Positions 8,407-16,591 of a stretch of DNA of 41,100 nt are shown piece by piece. The position numbers were made by a program, and so were the translations under genes. Positions within the stretch are counted from its first letter, which is position 1. Each line of letters opens with the position of its first letter. Origin of the DNA: Pseudobdellovibrionaceae bacterium (GTDB lineage Bacteria > Bdellovibrionota_B > Oligoflexia > Oligoflexales > Bog-1112); NCBI GenBank assembly GCA_002711925.1, contig PASJ01000046.1, forward strand, positions 1 to 41,100, given 5' to 3'. A model generated the notes under the pieces. That model did not search any database, was not told the DNA's origin, and saw nothing but the letters and a program-made list of their open reading frames with translations.

Positions 8407-9273
8407 ATGTCAAAGTATATTAGTCACGAGCAACAACAAATTATAAAAAAAGAGTTTATCAATCTCCACCAAACAGTTTCAATGCTAAGAGACCCCGTAC
8501 GTGGATGCCCTTGGGACTTAAAACAAAACCATAGTAGTTTGTCGTCGTACCTTATTGAAGAGGCTTACGAAACAATTGAAGCCATCGAATCAAACGACAC
8601 GAAAAACCTAAAAGATGAACTTGGGGACGTACTTTTACAAGTCTTACTTCATGCCCAAATTGCCTCTGAAAATAAGGAGTTTGATATTCGCGATGTGATT
8701 GAAGGCTTACAAAAAAAACTTATTAGACGCCACCCTCATGTTTTTAAAAAAGAAAATTTCGAAACAAAAAGACCTAGTGAAAAAGACTTAAAAACCAATT
8801 GGGAGAAAATTAAAAAGCAAGAAGATCAAAACACAAACAGTAAAAGTGATGGCCTTTTGTATAAATTAGAAAAGAATAAACATAGCCCATCTACAGTTAT
8901 AGCAGAAAGCATCGGGCGAAAAGTCTCTAGTGTTGATTTTGATTGGGACACGGAAAAAGAAGTTTTCTTCAAATTAAAATCCGAACTAGAAGAACTTGAA
9001 GATGCCTTAAACAAGGAAGACTCTTCCAAGGAAGTTAAGTACAAAAGTATCTTAAGTGAAATAGGTGATGTCTATTTTACTCTGGCACAGCTGTGTCGAC
9101 ACCTTAACATAAGTGCTGAAGCTGCAGGAGTATTTGGTAATAAAAAGTTTTGCAAACGTTTCAAGGAGCTAGAAAAAAGAGCAAAAGAAAATAAGACCCA
9201 AATCAATGAACTTGATAAAAGGTCCTTAGAAAAACTTTGGTCTGAAGTTAAAAAAGAAGAGGAGTGTATTTAG
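8407..9273 (+). CDS. mazG: Nucleoside triphosphate pyrophosphohydrolase MazG
   Basis: MazG hydrolyses (d)NTPs to the monophosphate and pyrophosphate, cleaning the nucleotide pool or tempering stringent alarmones. The 288-residue protein has the two MazG modules of the long form. In the first, the opening LRDPVRGCPWDLKQNHSSL is typical, and the metal site is visible as YLIEEAYETIEAI with LKDELGDVLLQVL. The second, C-terminal module repeats the pattern as LKSELEELEDAL and LSEIGDVYFTLAQL. The start is 11 bases after gpmI in a poly-A context with no strong ribosome binding site, so translation may be coupled to gpmI. It ends 16 bases before the convergent rpsT. Confidence 0.95.
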   Translation: MSKYISHEQQQIIKKEFINLHQTVSMLRDPVRGCPWDLKQNHSSLSSYLIEEAYETIEAIESNDTKNLKDELGDVLLQVLLHAQIASENKEFDIRDVIEGLQKKLIRRHPHVFKKENFETKRPSEKDLKTNWEKIKKQEDQNTNSKSDGLLYKLEKNKHSPSTVIAESIGRKVSSVDFDWDTEKEVFFKLKSELEELEDALNKEDSSKEVKYKSILSEIGDVYFTLAQLCRHLNISAEAAGVFGNKKFCKRFKELEKRAKENKTQINELDKRSLEKLWSEVKKEEECI

Positions 9274-9289
9274 CTCAGGATACAAAAAA

Positions 9290-9550
9290 TTATTTAACAG
9301 CTGCTTTTGCTAAACGAGATATCGTTCTAGAAGCCTTGTTGCGATGCATAAGTCCTTTTTGGCATGACTTATGTAACAAAGACTGAACTTTAGTGAATAG
9401 TGTACCTGTCTCTGCATTTTCACCTTCAACTTTTAAAGAAGCAAGGTACTTTTTTATATGTGTTTTAACGTCAGACATGTAACTTTTATTATGGTTACGC
9501 TTTTTTATTGACTGGACAGCACGCTTTTTTGCTGATTTATGGTTCGCCAC
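9290..9550 (-). CDS. rpsT: 30S ribosomal protein bS20
   Basis: The 86-residue, very basic protein begins ANHKSAKKRAVQS after the initiator and contains the helical-hairpin pattern of bS20, with MHRNKASRTISRLAKA at its C-terminus. bS20 binds 16S rRNA early in 30S assembly. The start codon is GTG at 9548-9550, with AGAAGGG nine bases upstream. An inefficient start is also known for rpsT in enterobacteria, where it takes part in autoregulation; whether that holds here is inference. It is last in a minus-strand ribosomal-protein group, 17 bases after the small basic ORF. Confidence 0.96.
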   Translation of the reverse strand: MANHKSAKKRAVQSIKKRNHNKSYMSDVKTHIKKYLASLKVEGENAETGTLFTKVQSLLHKSCQKGLMHRNKASRTISRLAKAAVK

Positions 9551-9567
9551 GATTCATTACCCTTCTC

Positions 9568-9684
9568 TTATGAATTAGTTTCTTGATCTGTTACTGTGAT
9601 CAATTTTTTCACTCGTTCTTTTTTCTGTTTTTGAGCCTTACGACGTCTCATCTTTAATGTTTTTCTATTGTCACCACTACCCAT
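9568..9684 (-). CDS. Small basic protein (38 residues) between rpmB and rpsT
   Basis: A short ORF with a good ribosome binding site (AAGGAA about seven bases before the ATG at 9682-9684). It encodes MGSGDNRKTLKMRRRKAQ followed by a Lys/Arg-rich helix and ITVTDQETNS at the end. About a third of the residues are Lys or Arg. Its position inside a ribosomal-protein cluster, its charge and its size suggest a ribosome-associated peptide. The opening MGSGD faintly recalls the small 30S protein bTHX, but the rest does not match what I know of that family, so I leave it unnamed. Rpm and rps neighbours are on the same strand with short gaps. Confidence 0.7.
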   Translation of the reverse strand: MGSGDNRKTLKMRRRKAQKQKKERVKKLITVTDQETNS

Positions 9685-9725
9685 GGCTTATGTTCCTTTT
9701 TTTTATTATAATTTATAAATCTTAC

Positions 9726-9956
9726 CTAGCTTAGCTTCAAACCAGCCTTACTTGCATATTGATCCAAGCCAATCTTATCGATAGTTCTCATTGCAGCTGT
9801 TGATACTTTTAGTGTGACAAATTTTTTCAAATTTGGTGACCAAAAACGCTTCTTCTGTAAGTTTGGTAAAAATCTATGTTTCGTTTTTATATTCGAGTGT
9901 GAAACTCTATGCCCTGTTTGAGGACCTTTGTTAGATAATTGACAAACCTTAGACAT
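9726..9956 (-). CDS. rpmB: 50S ribosomal protein bL28
   Basis: The 76-residue protein has the bL28 core: KVCQLSNKGPQTGHRVSHSN at the N-terminus, TKHRFLPNLQKKRFW in the middle and VTLKVSTAAMRTIDKIGLD near the C-terminus. The zinc-ribbon cysteines seen in some bL28 forms are not present as pairs; only the Cys in KVCQL remains, so this looks like a zinc-independent form. The ATG follows AAGGAAGG by seven bases, a strong site. A 6-bp hairpin (9976-9992) lies about 20 bases upstream of the start and could affect translation, but it has no terminator T-run. It stands 65 bases after rpsR on the same strand. Confidence 0.96.
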   Translation of the reverse strand: MSKVCQLSNKGPQTGHRVSHSNIKTKHRFLPNLQKKRFWSPNLKKFVTLKVSTAAMRTIDKIGLDQYASKAGLKLS

Positions 9957-10021
9957 TATAAAACCTTCCTTAACTACTCTAAAAAGTAGAGTTATCTATT
10001 TGCTATAAAAGTAAACTATGC

Positions 10022-10426
10022 TTAGCCTTCAGCTTTGGACTCACCTTCAGCACTTGGCTTTCTGAAGTCTTTTCTTTCAGCTGAATGTTCTTTATTAGAG
10101 TTAAAACGACCTCCAGCACGCCCTCTAAAAGAGTTCACAAAAGATTGAGAAGCAGCTTGCATTTCACCAGCAAAACCTCGCTCTGTTTCGTGTGCAACCG
10201 TATAAGGGAGAAGGGCTAGAAAACGTGCTCTTTTAATAGCCGTTGTAATTTTTCTTTGCTGAGTCTGAGTCGCTCCTGAAATTCTTTTAGGAATGATCTT
10301 TCCTCGATCCGTGATAAATCTCTTTAAAACATCGGGCTTTTTATAGTCCACGACAGTCCCTGGGTCTAAGGACCTTTTCCTGCGCATCATGTACTTACGT
10401 CTCTTCTTACGTGCTGTGTTTAGCAT
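10022..10426 (-). CDS. rpsR: 30S ribosomal protein bS18 with a long C-terminal extension
   Basis: The bS18 core is clear: [20 protein letters not shown], then [20 protein letters not shown]-like sequence and [14 protein letters not shown]. bS18 sits with bS6 on the 30S platform. I use the ATG at 10424-10426, because a longer reading from TTG 10462 adds residues that do not resemble the family. The protein is then 134 residues, against about 75-90 for most bS18. The extra roughly 50 residues after the core are polar and rich in Arg, Gly, Ser, Glu and Lys, likely a flexible tail. rpsF, the usual neighbour, is not present. It leads the minus-strand group rpsR-rpmB-small ORF-rpsT. Confidence 0.93.
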   Translation of the reverse strand: MLNTARKKRRKYMMRRKRSLDPGTVVDYKKPDVLKRFITDRGKIIPKRISGATQTQQRKITTAIKRARFLALLPYTVAHETERGFAGEMQAASQSFVNSFRGRAGGRFNSNKEHSAERKDFRKPSAEGESKAEG

Positions 10427-10692
10427 AGTATCTTTACCTTTAATTTTTAAATTTCGCTTCAACAGGTTCTTGACTTAGTATTTGCCCGCACCCATTTGGA
10501 TTATCAAAAGATCTGCTATTCAAGGGATATAGACCTGATTTTGACCCCTCTGATTTAGGGCGATTTCTTTCTTTTGCTTGATATAAAAAAAAGAAACGAT
10601 AAATATATACAAATTTTCTAAATACAGCAAGTTTTTGATGCTTAAAAATCTTATTTAATGAAAAGAAGCAAAAAATATGTATAAAGCTTAGC

Positions 10693-13098
10693 TTGTCTGT
10701 TGTTGGGGAAACTAAAGAAAAGGCCGAAAGCATTTTGCATAGAAAAGAAAAAAAGTCCATTGATATCAATAATTTTGAAGTTTCCTTACCGCTGCCCGTG
10801 CATAAAAATTTTACTTACTCTTGGCATGAAACGCTTGAGAATGGAGTACGAGTGGTTGCCCCTGTCGGCAGGCGGCTTATGAGCGGCGTTATTATTAAGA
10901 CTCTTGATAAAAGAAAAAAGGACTTCGAATTTGAAATTAAGCCTTTGAAACAAATATTAGACTCAAAGCCCTTTTTTTCACCAGAAACCATAAAGCTCGC
11001 CCAATGGCTTAGCTCATACTACCTTCACCCACTTGGTGAGGTCTTCAAAACAATGGCTCCGCCAAAAAGTGCCGAAAGCACCACTAAAAAAAAGGTCTCC
11101 TTATCTACTAATATTGATTCTTTATTAGCTTTACCCACAAAGCCCTCTTTAGCAGACCTTGTGATTCAAATATTTTCGCGACGAAACAAGCTCAACAAGA
11201 CAACTTTTGAAACGAAGCTGAAACAACAGTGCAAAGAAAACGGTCTTAACTATCAAGAATCAAAAGAAAAAATAACTAAAAGTAAGTTGATAATTATTGA
11301 AAACGAAATTAGTTACAAAGAAAGCTTTGGTGGAGACAAAGCCTTAAATAATTGCTTTCCAGTGTTACCGGTTCTAAAAGGGAAAACCCCAGAGTATTCT
11401 TTAAATAGCGATCAAGAGCATGTTATCAATGAAATCAACGATGACCTTAAGAAAAAAGAGTCTCCTGCTTTTTTACTGCATGGAGTCACCGGTTCGGGTA
11501 AAACTGAGGTCTACCTTAAACTTATAGAGCAACATATTTTTTCTTCCCACGAAGAAGGCAAAGCACAAGCTCAGGCTCTGGTTTTAGTTCCGGAAATAGC
11601 TCTAACACCTCAAATGACAAAAGTTTTTGAAGAAAGATTTCCAGGACAAGTACTTGTTGTCCATTCTGGCTTAACAGATAAGGCACGCTGGGAAAACTTA
11701 CAAGATATTCAATCGGGGAAAGTCAGTGTTCTTATCGGCGCTCGGTCTGCTGTTTTTGCTCCATTTGCCAAATTACGCCTGATAATTGTGGATGAGGAAC
11801 ACGACAACAGCTATAAACAAACAACAAAATTTTCCTATAACGGTAGAGATGTTGCGGTAGTCAGAGCAAAATTTGAAAAAGCATTTATTGTTTTAGGTTC
11901 AGCAACTCCATCTTTAGAGTCATACTGGAATGCACAAACTGGCAAATACAAACTCTTACGTCTGAGTAAAAGGGCCCTTGGAAACCCTTTACCTCAAATA
12001 GATATCATCTCAGTGAAAAGCAAACTAAAGGGTGAATCCATACAAGCAAACCAAGGAAAAGATCAGCTTTTAGGCTCTCAACCAAGCTCAACTTCCTTAG
12101 ACCCAAGGATCCTTAAAGCCTTAAGTGAGAATTTAAAGGCGCAGCAACAATCCATTGTCCTTGTCAACCGTAGAGGCTACGCATATTACTTGATAGATAA
12201 AAAAACTCAAGAAACTGTTGTTTGTCCAAACTGTAGTATTACCTTAACTGTACATAAAAATAATTCGAGCTTAACATGCCACTATTGTGGCTATAACAAG
12301 GCTTTAGCACTCTTTATTAAAGAAGCAGGAGAAAGTAACGAATACCTAGCCTTAGGTTATGGAAGTGAAAACTGTGAAGCTACCCTTAAAAGCTATTTTC
12401 CCTCAGCTAGAATAGCACGCTTAGATTCTGATATTTCACAAAACAGAGAAAGCTTAGAAAGCACCTTAGAGCAGTTTAGAAAACAAGAAATTGATATTCT
12501 TGTTGGAACACAAATTCTGGCGAAAGGACATGACTTCCCCAAAGTTACCTTGATGATACTGATGGAGGTTGATGATATCTTAAACTTCCCTGACCTAAGA
12601 GCTGGGGAAAGAACTTTCCAACTTTTAGTTCAAGCAGCAGGGAGGGTTGGTCGTAATAAATATAAAGGTAAGGTTCTGGTACAAACTGTAAGACCTGAGC
12701 ACTTTATCCTTAAATCAGCTCTTAATCATGATTACTTTGAGTTTGTAAAAAGAGAACTTATGATCCGCAAAGCTCACGGTCACCCTCCCTTTGGCAAACT
12801 CATACATTTAGAGATGAATGGATCACAGCCATCTTTGGTAAAAAATACTATTCAGAAACTTTCAAAATGGCTAGAAAAGTGGTTAGAAAATCAACCTAAC
12901 ACCTTCGAAGATATAAAAATAATTGGCCCTTACACCCCAGCTATAGAGAAAATTCGCGCTAGACATCGACAACAAATTTTATTCTCTTCGCCTGATTATA
13001 AAAAATTAAACTTTATACTTAACCATACACTCAAGCAGTTTTCTAAGCAAAGAGATATCCGCCTAAAAATAGACATTGATCCGCAGTCAATGATGTAA
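10693..13098 (+). CDS. priA: Primosomal helicase PriA lacking one of its two zinc sites
   Basis: PriA recognises stalled forks and reloads the replisome. Features in order: a 3'-DNA-binding domain (FEVSLPLPVHKNFTY onward), the Walker A loop GVTGSGKT (264-271), DEEH (367-370), the zinc-binding insertion, and helicase motifs such as GTQILAKGHDFP and QAAGRVGR. PriA normally has four Cys pairs. Here only CPNC (511-514) and CHYC (529-532) remain. The first pair, expected just after RRGYAYY, and the last pair, expected before LGYGSE, are missing. In known structures pairs 1 and 4 form one zinc site and pairs 2 and 3 the other, so one whole site seems gone. The start is uncertain: TTG 10693 (used here) or TTG 10735. 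It is divergent from rpsR across a gap of about 266 bases. Confidence 0.93.
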   Translation: MSVVGETKEKAESILHRKEKKSIDINNFEVSLPLPVHKNFTYSWHETLENGVRVVAPVGRRLMSGVIIKTLDKRKKDFEFEIKPLKQILDSKPFFSPETIKLAQWLSSYYLHPLGEVFKTMAPPKSAESTTKKKVSLSTNIDSLLALPTKPSLADLVIQIFSRRNKLNKTTFETKLKQQCKENGLNYQESKEKITKSKLIIIENEISYKESFGGDKALNNCFPVLPVLKGKTPEYSLNSDQEHVINEINDDLKKKESPAFLLHGVTGSGKTEVYLKLIEQHIFSSHEEGKAQAQALVLVPEIALTPQMTKVFEERFPGQVLVVHSGLTDKARWENLQDIQSGKVSVLIGARSAVFAPFAKLRLIIVDEEHDNSYKQTTKFSYNGRDVAVVRAKFEKAFIVLGSATPSLESYWNAQTGKYKLLRLSKRALGNPLPQIDIISVKSKLKGESIQANQGKDQLLGSQPSSTSLDPRILKALSENLKAQQQSIVLVNRRGYAYYLIDKKTQETVVCPNCSITLTVHKNNSSLTCHYCGYNKALALFIKEAGESNEYLALGYGSENCEATLKSYFPSARIARLDSDISQNRESLESTLEQFRKQEIDILVGTQILAKGHDFPKVTLMILMEVDDILNFPDLRAGERTFQLLVQAAGRVGRNKYKGKVLVQTVRPEHFILKSALNHDYFEFVKRELMIRKAHGHPPFGKLIHLEMNGSQPSLVKNTIQKLSKWLEKWLENQPNTFEDIKIIGPYTPAIEKIRARHRQQILFSSPDYKKLNFILNHTLKQFSKQRDIRLKIDIDPQSMM

Positions 13099-13167
13099 GC
13101 TCCTGAAAAAAGAAAAACTTACTATTTCTAAAAAAAAAATAAGGATTTTTCCTCTAAAGAAGTTACT

Positions 13168-13203
13168 ATGACGGGTCATTTGTGATTTATGACAGATGCG
13201 TCA
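13168..13203. promoter_or_regulatory. Two TGAC...GTCA inverted repeats upstream of clpP
   Basis: ATGACGGGTCAT (13168-13179) and TGACAGATGCGTCA (13190-13203) are dyads built from the same TGAC/GTCA half-sites, with centres 23 bases apart. They lie 60-95 bases upstream of the clpP start. Repeated half-sites at about two helical turns fit a regulator binding as two dimers. The regulator is unknown. Confidence 0.35.
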
Positions 13204-13263
13204 CCCACATATTCAAAAATCATATATTGGGCAAGAAATAACTAAAATGGAGACACTGTAAAT

Positions 13264-13842
13264 ATGAATAATGATTTAAGTTCACAACTTTCCCAGCACG
13301 CTCGAGATTCTGCGATGCTGAGCAAAAGGTCGATCTTCATTTCGGAAGCTATAACGAGTGATTCAGCGAGAAAGTTTGTTTCCGACTTAATTGTTCTTGA
13401 TACCTTGAGCCAAGACCCGATAACAATATACTTGAATAGCCCAGGCGGTGAAGTCAATAGCGGTTTTTCAATTTATGACACAATTCGCTTTTTAGAATCA
13501 AAAGTAACTATTGTCAACACAGGGCTTTGCGCTAGTATTGCAACAATCATCAATGTCTCCGTACCTAAAGCTAGGCGTTTCAGTATGCCAAATGCTAGGT
13601 TCCTCATTCACCAGCCTCTTATCTCAGGAGTGGTGCAAGGGCCTGCTTCAGATATTGAAATCACTGCGCATGAAATTAGTAAGACTAGAGACCGCCTAAA
13701 TCAAATTCTATCCGAATCATGCGAGCAAGAGCTAAAGCGCGTTGAACAAGATACTCAAAGAGATTATTGGATGTCTTCCTCTGAGGCTATTGAATACGGT
13801 CTCATCGGAAAAATCGTAACACAAAAGTCACAAATCAAATAA
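13264..13842 (+). CDS. clpP: ATP-dependent Clp protease proteolytic subunit (atypical ClpP)
   Basis: ClpP forms the tetradecameric serine-protease barrel fed by Clp ATPases. The 192-residue protein keeps the catalytic triad: Ser91 in GLCASIAT, His116 in FLIHQP and Asp167 in TQRDYWMSSSEA, with family spacing. The oxyanion glycine loop (NSPGGEVNSGFSIYD) is intact. The sequence around the serine (CASIA instead of AASMG) and the short N-terminus mark it as divergent, so it may be a second ClpP copy. It stands alone: no tig, clpX or lon lies beside it. The ribosome binding site is weak (TGGAG about 11 bases upstream). A four-codon ORF (13247-13261) precedes the start, and paired inverted repeats lie further up. 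The ABC exporter gene starts 25 bases downstream. Confidence 0.9.
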   Translation: MNNDLSSQLSQHARDSAMLSKRSIFISEAITSDSARKFVSDLIVLDTLSQDPITIYLNSPGGEVNSGFSIYDTIRFLESKVTIVNTGLCASIATIINVSVPKARRFSMPNARFLIHQPLISGVVQGPASDIEITAHEISKTRDRLNQILSESCEQELKRVEQDTQRDYWMSSSEAIEYGLIGKIVTQKSQIK

Positions 13843-13867
13843 GACACCCACCCCCTCTTTTGTTACA

Positions 13868-15676
13868 ATGTTTTATTCTATCCTATCTCTTTGTAAAGTG
13901 GGGGTTTTAAACATCAAACAAGAAAATAAAGTATTAAAAAATTACCTAAGTCCCTACTGGAAAATTATTTGCGTTGCAACAGTTTGCTCTATACTTTTTG
14001 GTATTGCCTCAACAGCTGTTGCAACTATGATAGGTCCCGTTCTAAACGTCCTTTTAAATACAAAAATTAACAATTCTTTTCATATGAAAGATATCCTTGG
14101 ACCTTACTTAAGCTTTACTCTAAGCTATTTAGGGTTTCCTCTTCAAATAACGAAAGAAGCATTAATTTCATCTCTACCTTTACTCTTTATATCATCTGCT
14201 CTTATTAAAAATTTATTTTTCATCATACAAAATGTTATCTGGGAAAGAGTTGGTGCAAAAATAGAAAGAAAGTTAAGACTTAACCTTGTTTCTGACTTTC
14301 TATCAACTTCACCGACGCTTAGAGGATCTAAAGATTTTATAAATAAGGAGTCGCAATTTTCCTCAATTGTTACAACAGACATAAAGCTAATGCGCGAATA
14401 TATGATTCATTTCTACGGAAGTATGCCTCGAGAAATTTTTCAAGTCGTACTATTAGCTATGACTTTGTGCTTATTGTCGGCAAAGCTATTTATCATTTAT
14501 TTCTTTGCTCTAGCACCAGCTATATTAATTGTTAAATACCTAGGGCGAAAAGTTGAAAAAAAAGCAAACTCCGCTTTAAATGAATATTCTCAACTTTCAG
14601 AGTGGACACAACAAAGACTTCTTGGCATAGAAACAATCAAACAATACAAAACTGAAAAGTTTGAAACTAAAAAACTCGAACAACTTACTGCAGATCTTTT
14701 CAAGAAGACTTTTCAACTTGAGAAATCCAAAGCTTGGACAGGCCCACTCCTTGAATTTACAGCAATAACAGCACTTGTACTTGCACTGTTTTTCGCTCTA
14801 AATGATGTTTATCAAGGGCTTATCAGCGGTAGTCTTGCTCTCTCCTTTTTTGCGACAATTGCAATACTCATTCAGTCTGCTGCGAAAATAGGACGCTATA
14901 TCAACAAAAATCGAGAAGGGGTCGCTGCGATTAAAAGAGTTGAAAACATACTTACTTATCTTTCTAATAAAAAAATGCACGACAACCATAAACGAAACAT
15001 AATCAAAAACGACTTAAACCCTCAAACACTACTAGAAATCGAAGATGCTTCTATACGCTACCCAGGACAGAAAAAATTTGCTCTCAAAAATTTTTCTTAT
15101 ACGTTCGAAAAAGGTCAAATATACTGCATCTTTGGTTCTTCAGGTTCGGGGAAATCAAGCCTTCTAAAGGCTATTCTTGGCCTCATTGAACTGGGGCAAG
15201 GGAAAATTTTTTATGATAAAAGCTTACTAAATTTAGGGAGCATTGGTTATATATCTCAGCAAATTTTTATTATCCCAGGATCTATAAAAGAAAATATAAT
15301 TTACCCTAAAAGTGAAGGGTCTGATATTGAAGTTAAATCAGCACTAGAGAAAGTGGGCCTTACAAGCTTCATTGAAAGTTTAGACTTAGGGATGGCAACA
15401 CAAATAGATACCCATGAAGGAAGAACTATTTCGGGTGGGCAAGAGCAGCGTATACTTCTAGCACGACTCTTTTACCATTCTTACCCTCTTCTTATCATGG
15501 ATGAAGCAACTTCAGCTGTTGATCCAAAACTAGAAGAAAAAATTTTAACGAATATCCACGAAGTCATCAAAGCAAATAAAAAAACAAGTGTTTTATTTGT
15601 AACTCACCGAAATACAGCTAAAAAATTTGCTGACAAAATCATAGAAATTAAAGAAGGAGAACTAGCTTTAACCTAG
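13868..15676 (+). CDS. ABC exporter, fused membrane and ATPase domains (MsbA/lipid-exporter type)
   Basis: A 602-residue half-transporter. Several hydrophobic segments fill residues about 30-330 (for example IICVATVCSILFGIASTAVA and FFATIAILIQSAA). The C-terminal ATPase domain has Walker A GSSGSGKSS (423-431), Q-loop region YISQQIF, signature ISGGQ (521-525), Walker B LLIMDEATSAVD and the H-loop in LFVTHR. All catalytic residues are present. MsbA-like lipid flippases and peptide or drug exporters share this plan; the substrate is not evident. The ATG at 13868 lacks a clear ribosome binding site, and a GTG near 13898 is an alternative. Its 3' end overlaps the convergent hydrolase gene by nine bases. 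Confidence 0.88.
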   Translation: MFYSILSLCKVGVLNIKQENKVLKNYLSPYWKIICVATVCSILFGIASTAVATMIGPVLNVLLNTKINNSFHMKDILGPYLSFTLSYLGFPLQITKEALISSLPLLFISSALIKNLFFIIQNVIWERVGAKIERKLRLNLVSDFLSTSPTLRGSKDFINKESQFSSIVTTDIKLMREYMIHFYGSMPREIFQVVLLAMTLCLLSAKLFIIYFFALAPAILIVKYLGRKVEKKANSALNEYSQLSEWTQQRLLGIETIKQYKTEKFETKKLEQLTADLFKKTFQLEKSKAWTGPLLEFTAITALVLALFFALNDVYQGLISGSLALSFFATIAILIQSAAKIGRYINKNREGVAAIKRVENILTYLSNKKMHDNHKRNIIKNDLNPQTLLEIEDASIRYPGQKKFALKNFSYTFEKGQIYCIFGSSGSGKSSLLKAILGLIELGQGKIFYDKSLLNLGSIGYISQQIFIIPGSIKENIIYPKSEGSDIEVKSALEKVGLTSFIESLDLGMATQIDTHEGRTISGGQEQRILLARLFYHSYPLLIMDEATSAVDPKLEEKILTNIHEVIKANKKTSVLFVTHRNTAKKFADKIIEIKEGELALT

Positions 15677-16591
15677 TAACCATTGTCTCACTCTTTTTAT
15701 TGCTGGTTGATAAATTTCAGACCTTTCATTGAAAATCTCGTGTTTTGCTTGAAAAAAAGAACAGTGTAGTTCTTGGGTCCCACATAATTTGAAGGATTTT
15801 ACAACCCAATCCATAATTTTCTTATTCGAGACAACCGTTTCTATTTGAGCAAAAAAGATGTGAATGGGTATATTTAATTTTTTAATATTTTCCTCCAAAA
15901 AAATAAAATCTTGAGCTTCACAACAAGCAGCAAACCATGAAAGACTGCTTTCGGGGTGAGTATAGCAAGGATTAGTAATTTCTTTGAAACGCTCGGAACA
16001 AGTCGTTAAACGGCTCGTTTCTAAAACTGATTTTTCAGGAGCTTTCCTGCAAGGCTTTTCACCAAAACCCAGGAAACTAAGAAATCGGGCAGTATAATAT
16101 AGGTAGGGAATAGGGAGAGAAGGATTGTAAATCTCAAAAAAAGGTGAGGATAAAAGTAATTTCTCGGGTCTAAGTTTTCCTTTTAAATTACTATAAAGAG
16201 AAAGCAAAGCTCCTTGAGAATGAGCAAAAACATAATAAGGTTTATCTGCGACGATCTTTTCAATTAAACCAATACTGTCTTTCATATAGGTATCAAAGCT
16301 ATCTATGTGACAAGGCGCCCCCCCTGACCCTCCTTGCCCTCTATGATCAAAAGTTAGAAAAGCCCATGATTTTGGTAAATTTAAATCTTCCGGCAAAAAC
16401 CAATATTTTTCTATGTATTCAGATCGTCCGTTGAAAAAAACTATATAATTTGTTATTGGCGTATAAGGATCTTTTCGATACAAACCATAACGTATTTTTT
16501 CTCCGTCAAAGCTTTCATAGATTCCAATCACCCACTCTTTCGATAAACTTTGAGGCCTAGAAAGATTTTGCATATTCAGCACCCTCAGCAA
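15668..16591 (-). CDS. Alpha/beta hydrolase, lysophospholipase or monoacylglycerol lipase-like
   Basis: A 307-residue cytosolic-looking serine hydrolase. The oxyanion and strand motifs IVFFNGRSEYIEKY and LTFDHRGQGGSGG are those of the PldB/monoacylglycerol-lipase group. The nucleophile elbow is AHSQGA, with Ser125; Ala replaces the first Gly of GxSxG. The acid position reads AQIETVV, giving Glu251 where Asp is usual, and His284 lies in AKHEIFNE. It overlaps the end of the glycerophosphodiesterase gene by seven bases and is probably translationally coupled to it. The two could act in sequence on lysophospholipid and glycerophosphodiester, recycling membrane lipid; that pairing is inference. 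Met7 (16573) is an alternative start. Confidence 0.8.
   Translation of the reverse strand: MLRVLNMQNLSRPQSLSKEWVIGIYESFDGEKIRYGLYRKDPYTPITNYIVFFNGRSEYIEKYWFLPEDLNLPKSWAFLTFDHRGQGGSGGAPCHIDSFDTYMKDSIGLIEKIVADKPYYVFAHSQGALLSLYSNLKGKLRPEKLLLSSPFFEIYNPSLPIPYLYYTARFLSFLGFGEKPCRKAPEKSVLETSRLTTCSERFKEITNPCYTHPESSLSWFAACCEAQDFIFLEENIKKLNIPIHIFFAQIETVVSNKKIMDWVVKSFKLCGTQELHCSFFQAKHEIFNERSEIYQPAIKRVRQWLLG

Noticed and set aside
10440-10769. Minus-strand ORF of 109 codons between rpsR and priA
   Set aside because: It overlaps the priA start and lacks any family match; the last 48 codons look peptide-like but have no start or ribosome binding site of their own.
13247-13261. Four-codon ORF just before clpP as a possible translational leader
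   Set aside because: Too short to judge; the overlap with the weak ribosome binding site is probably coincidence.
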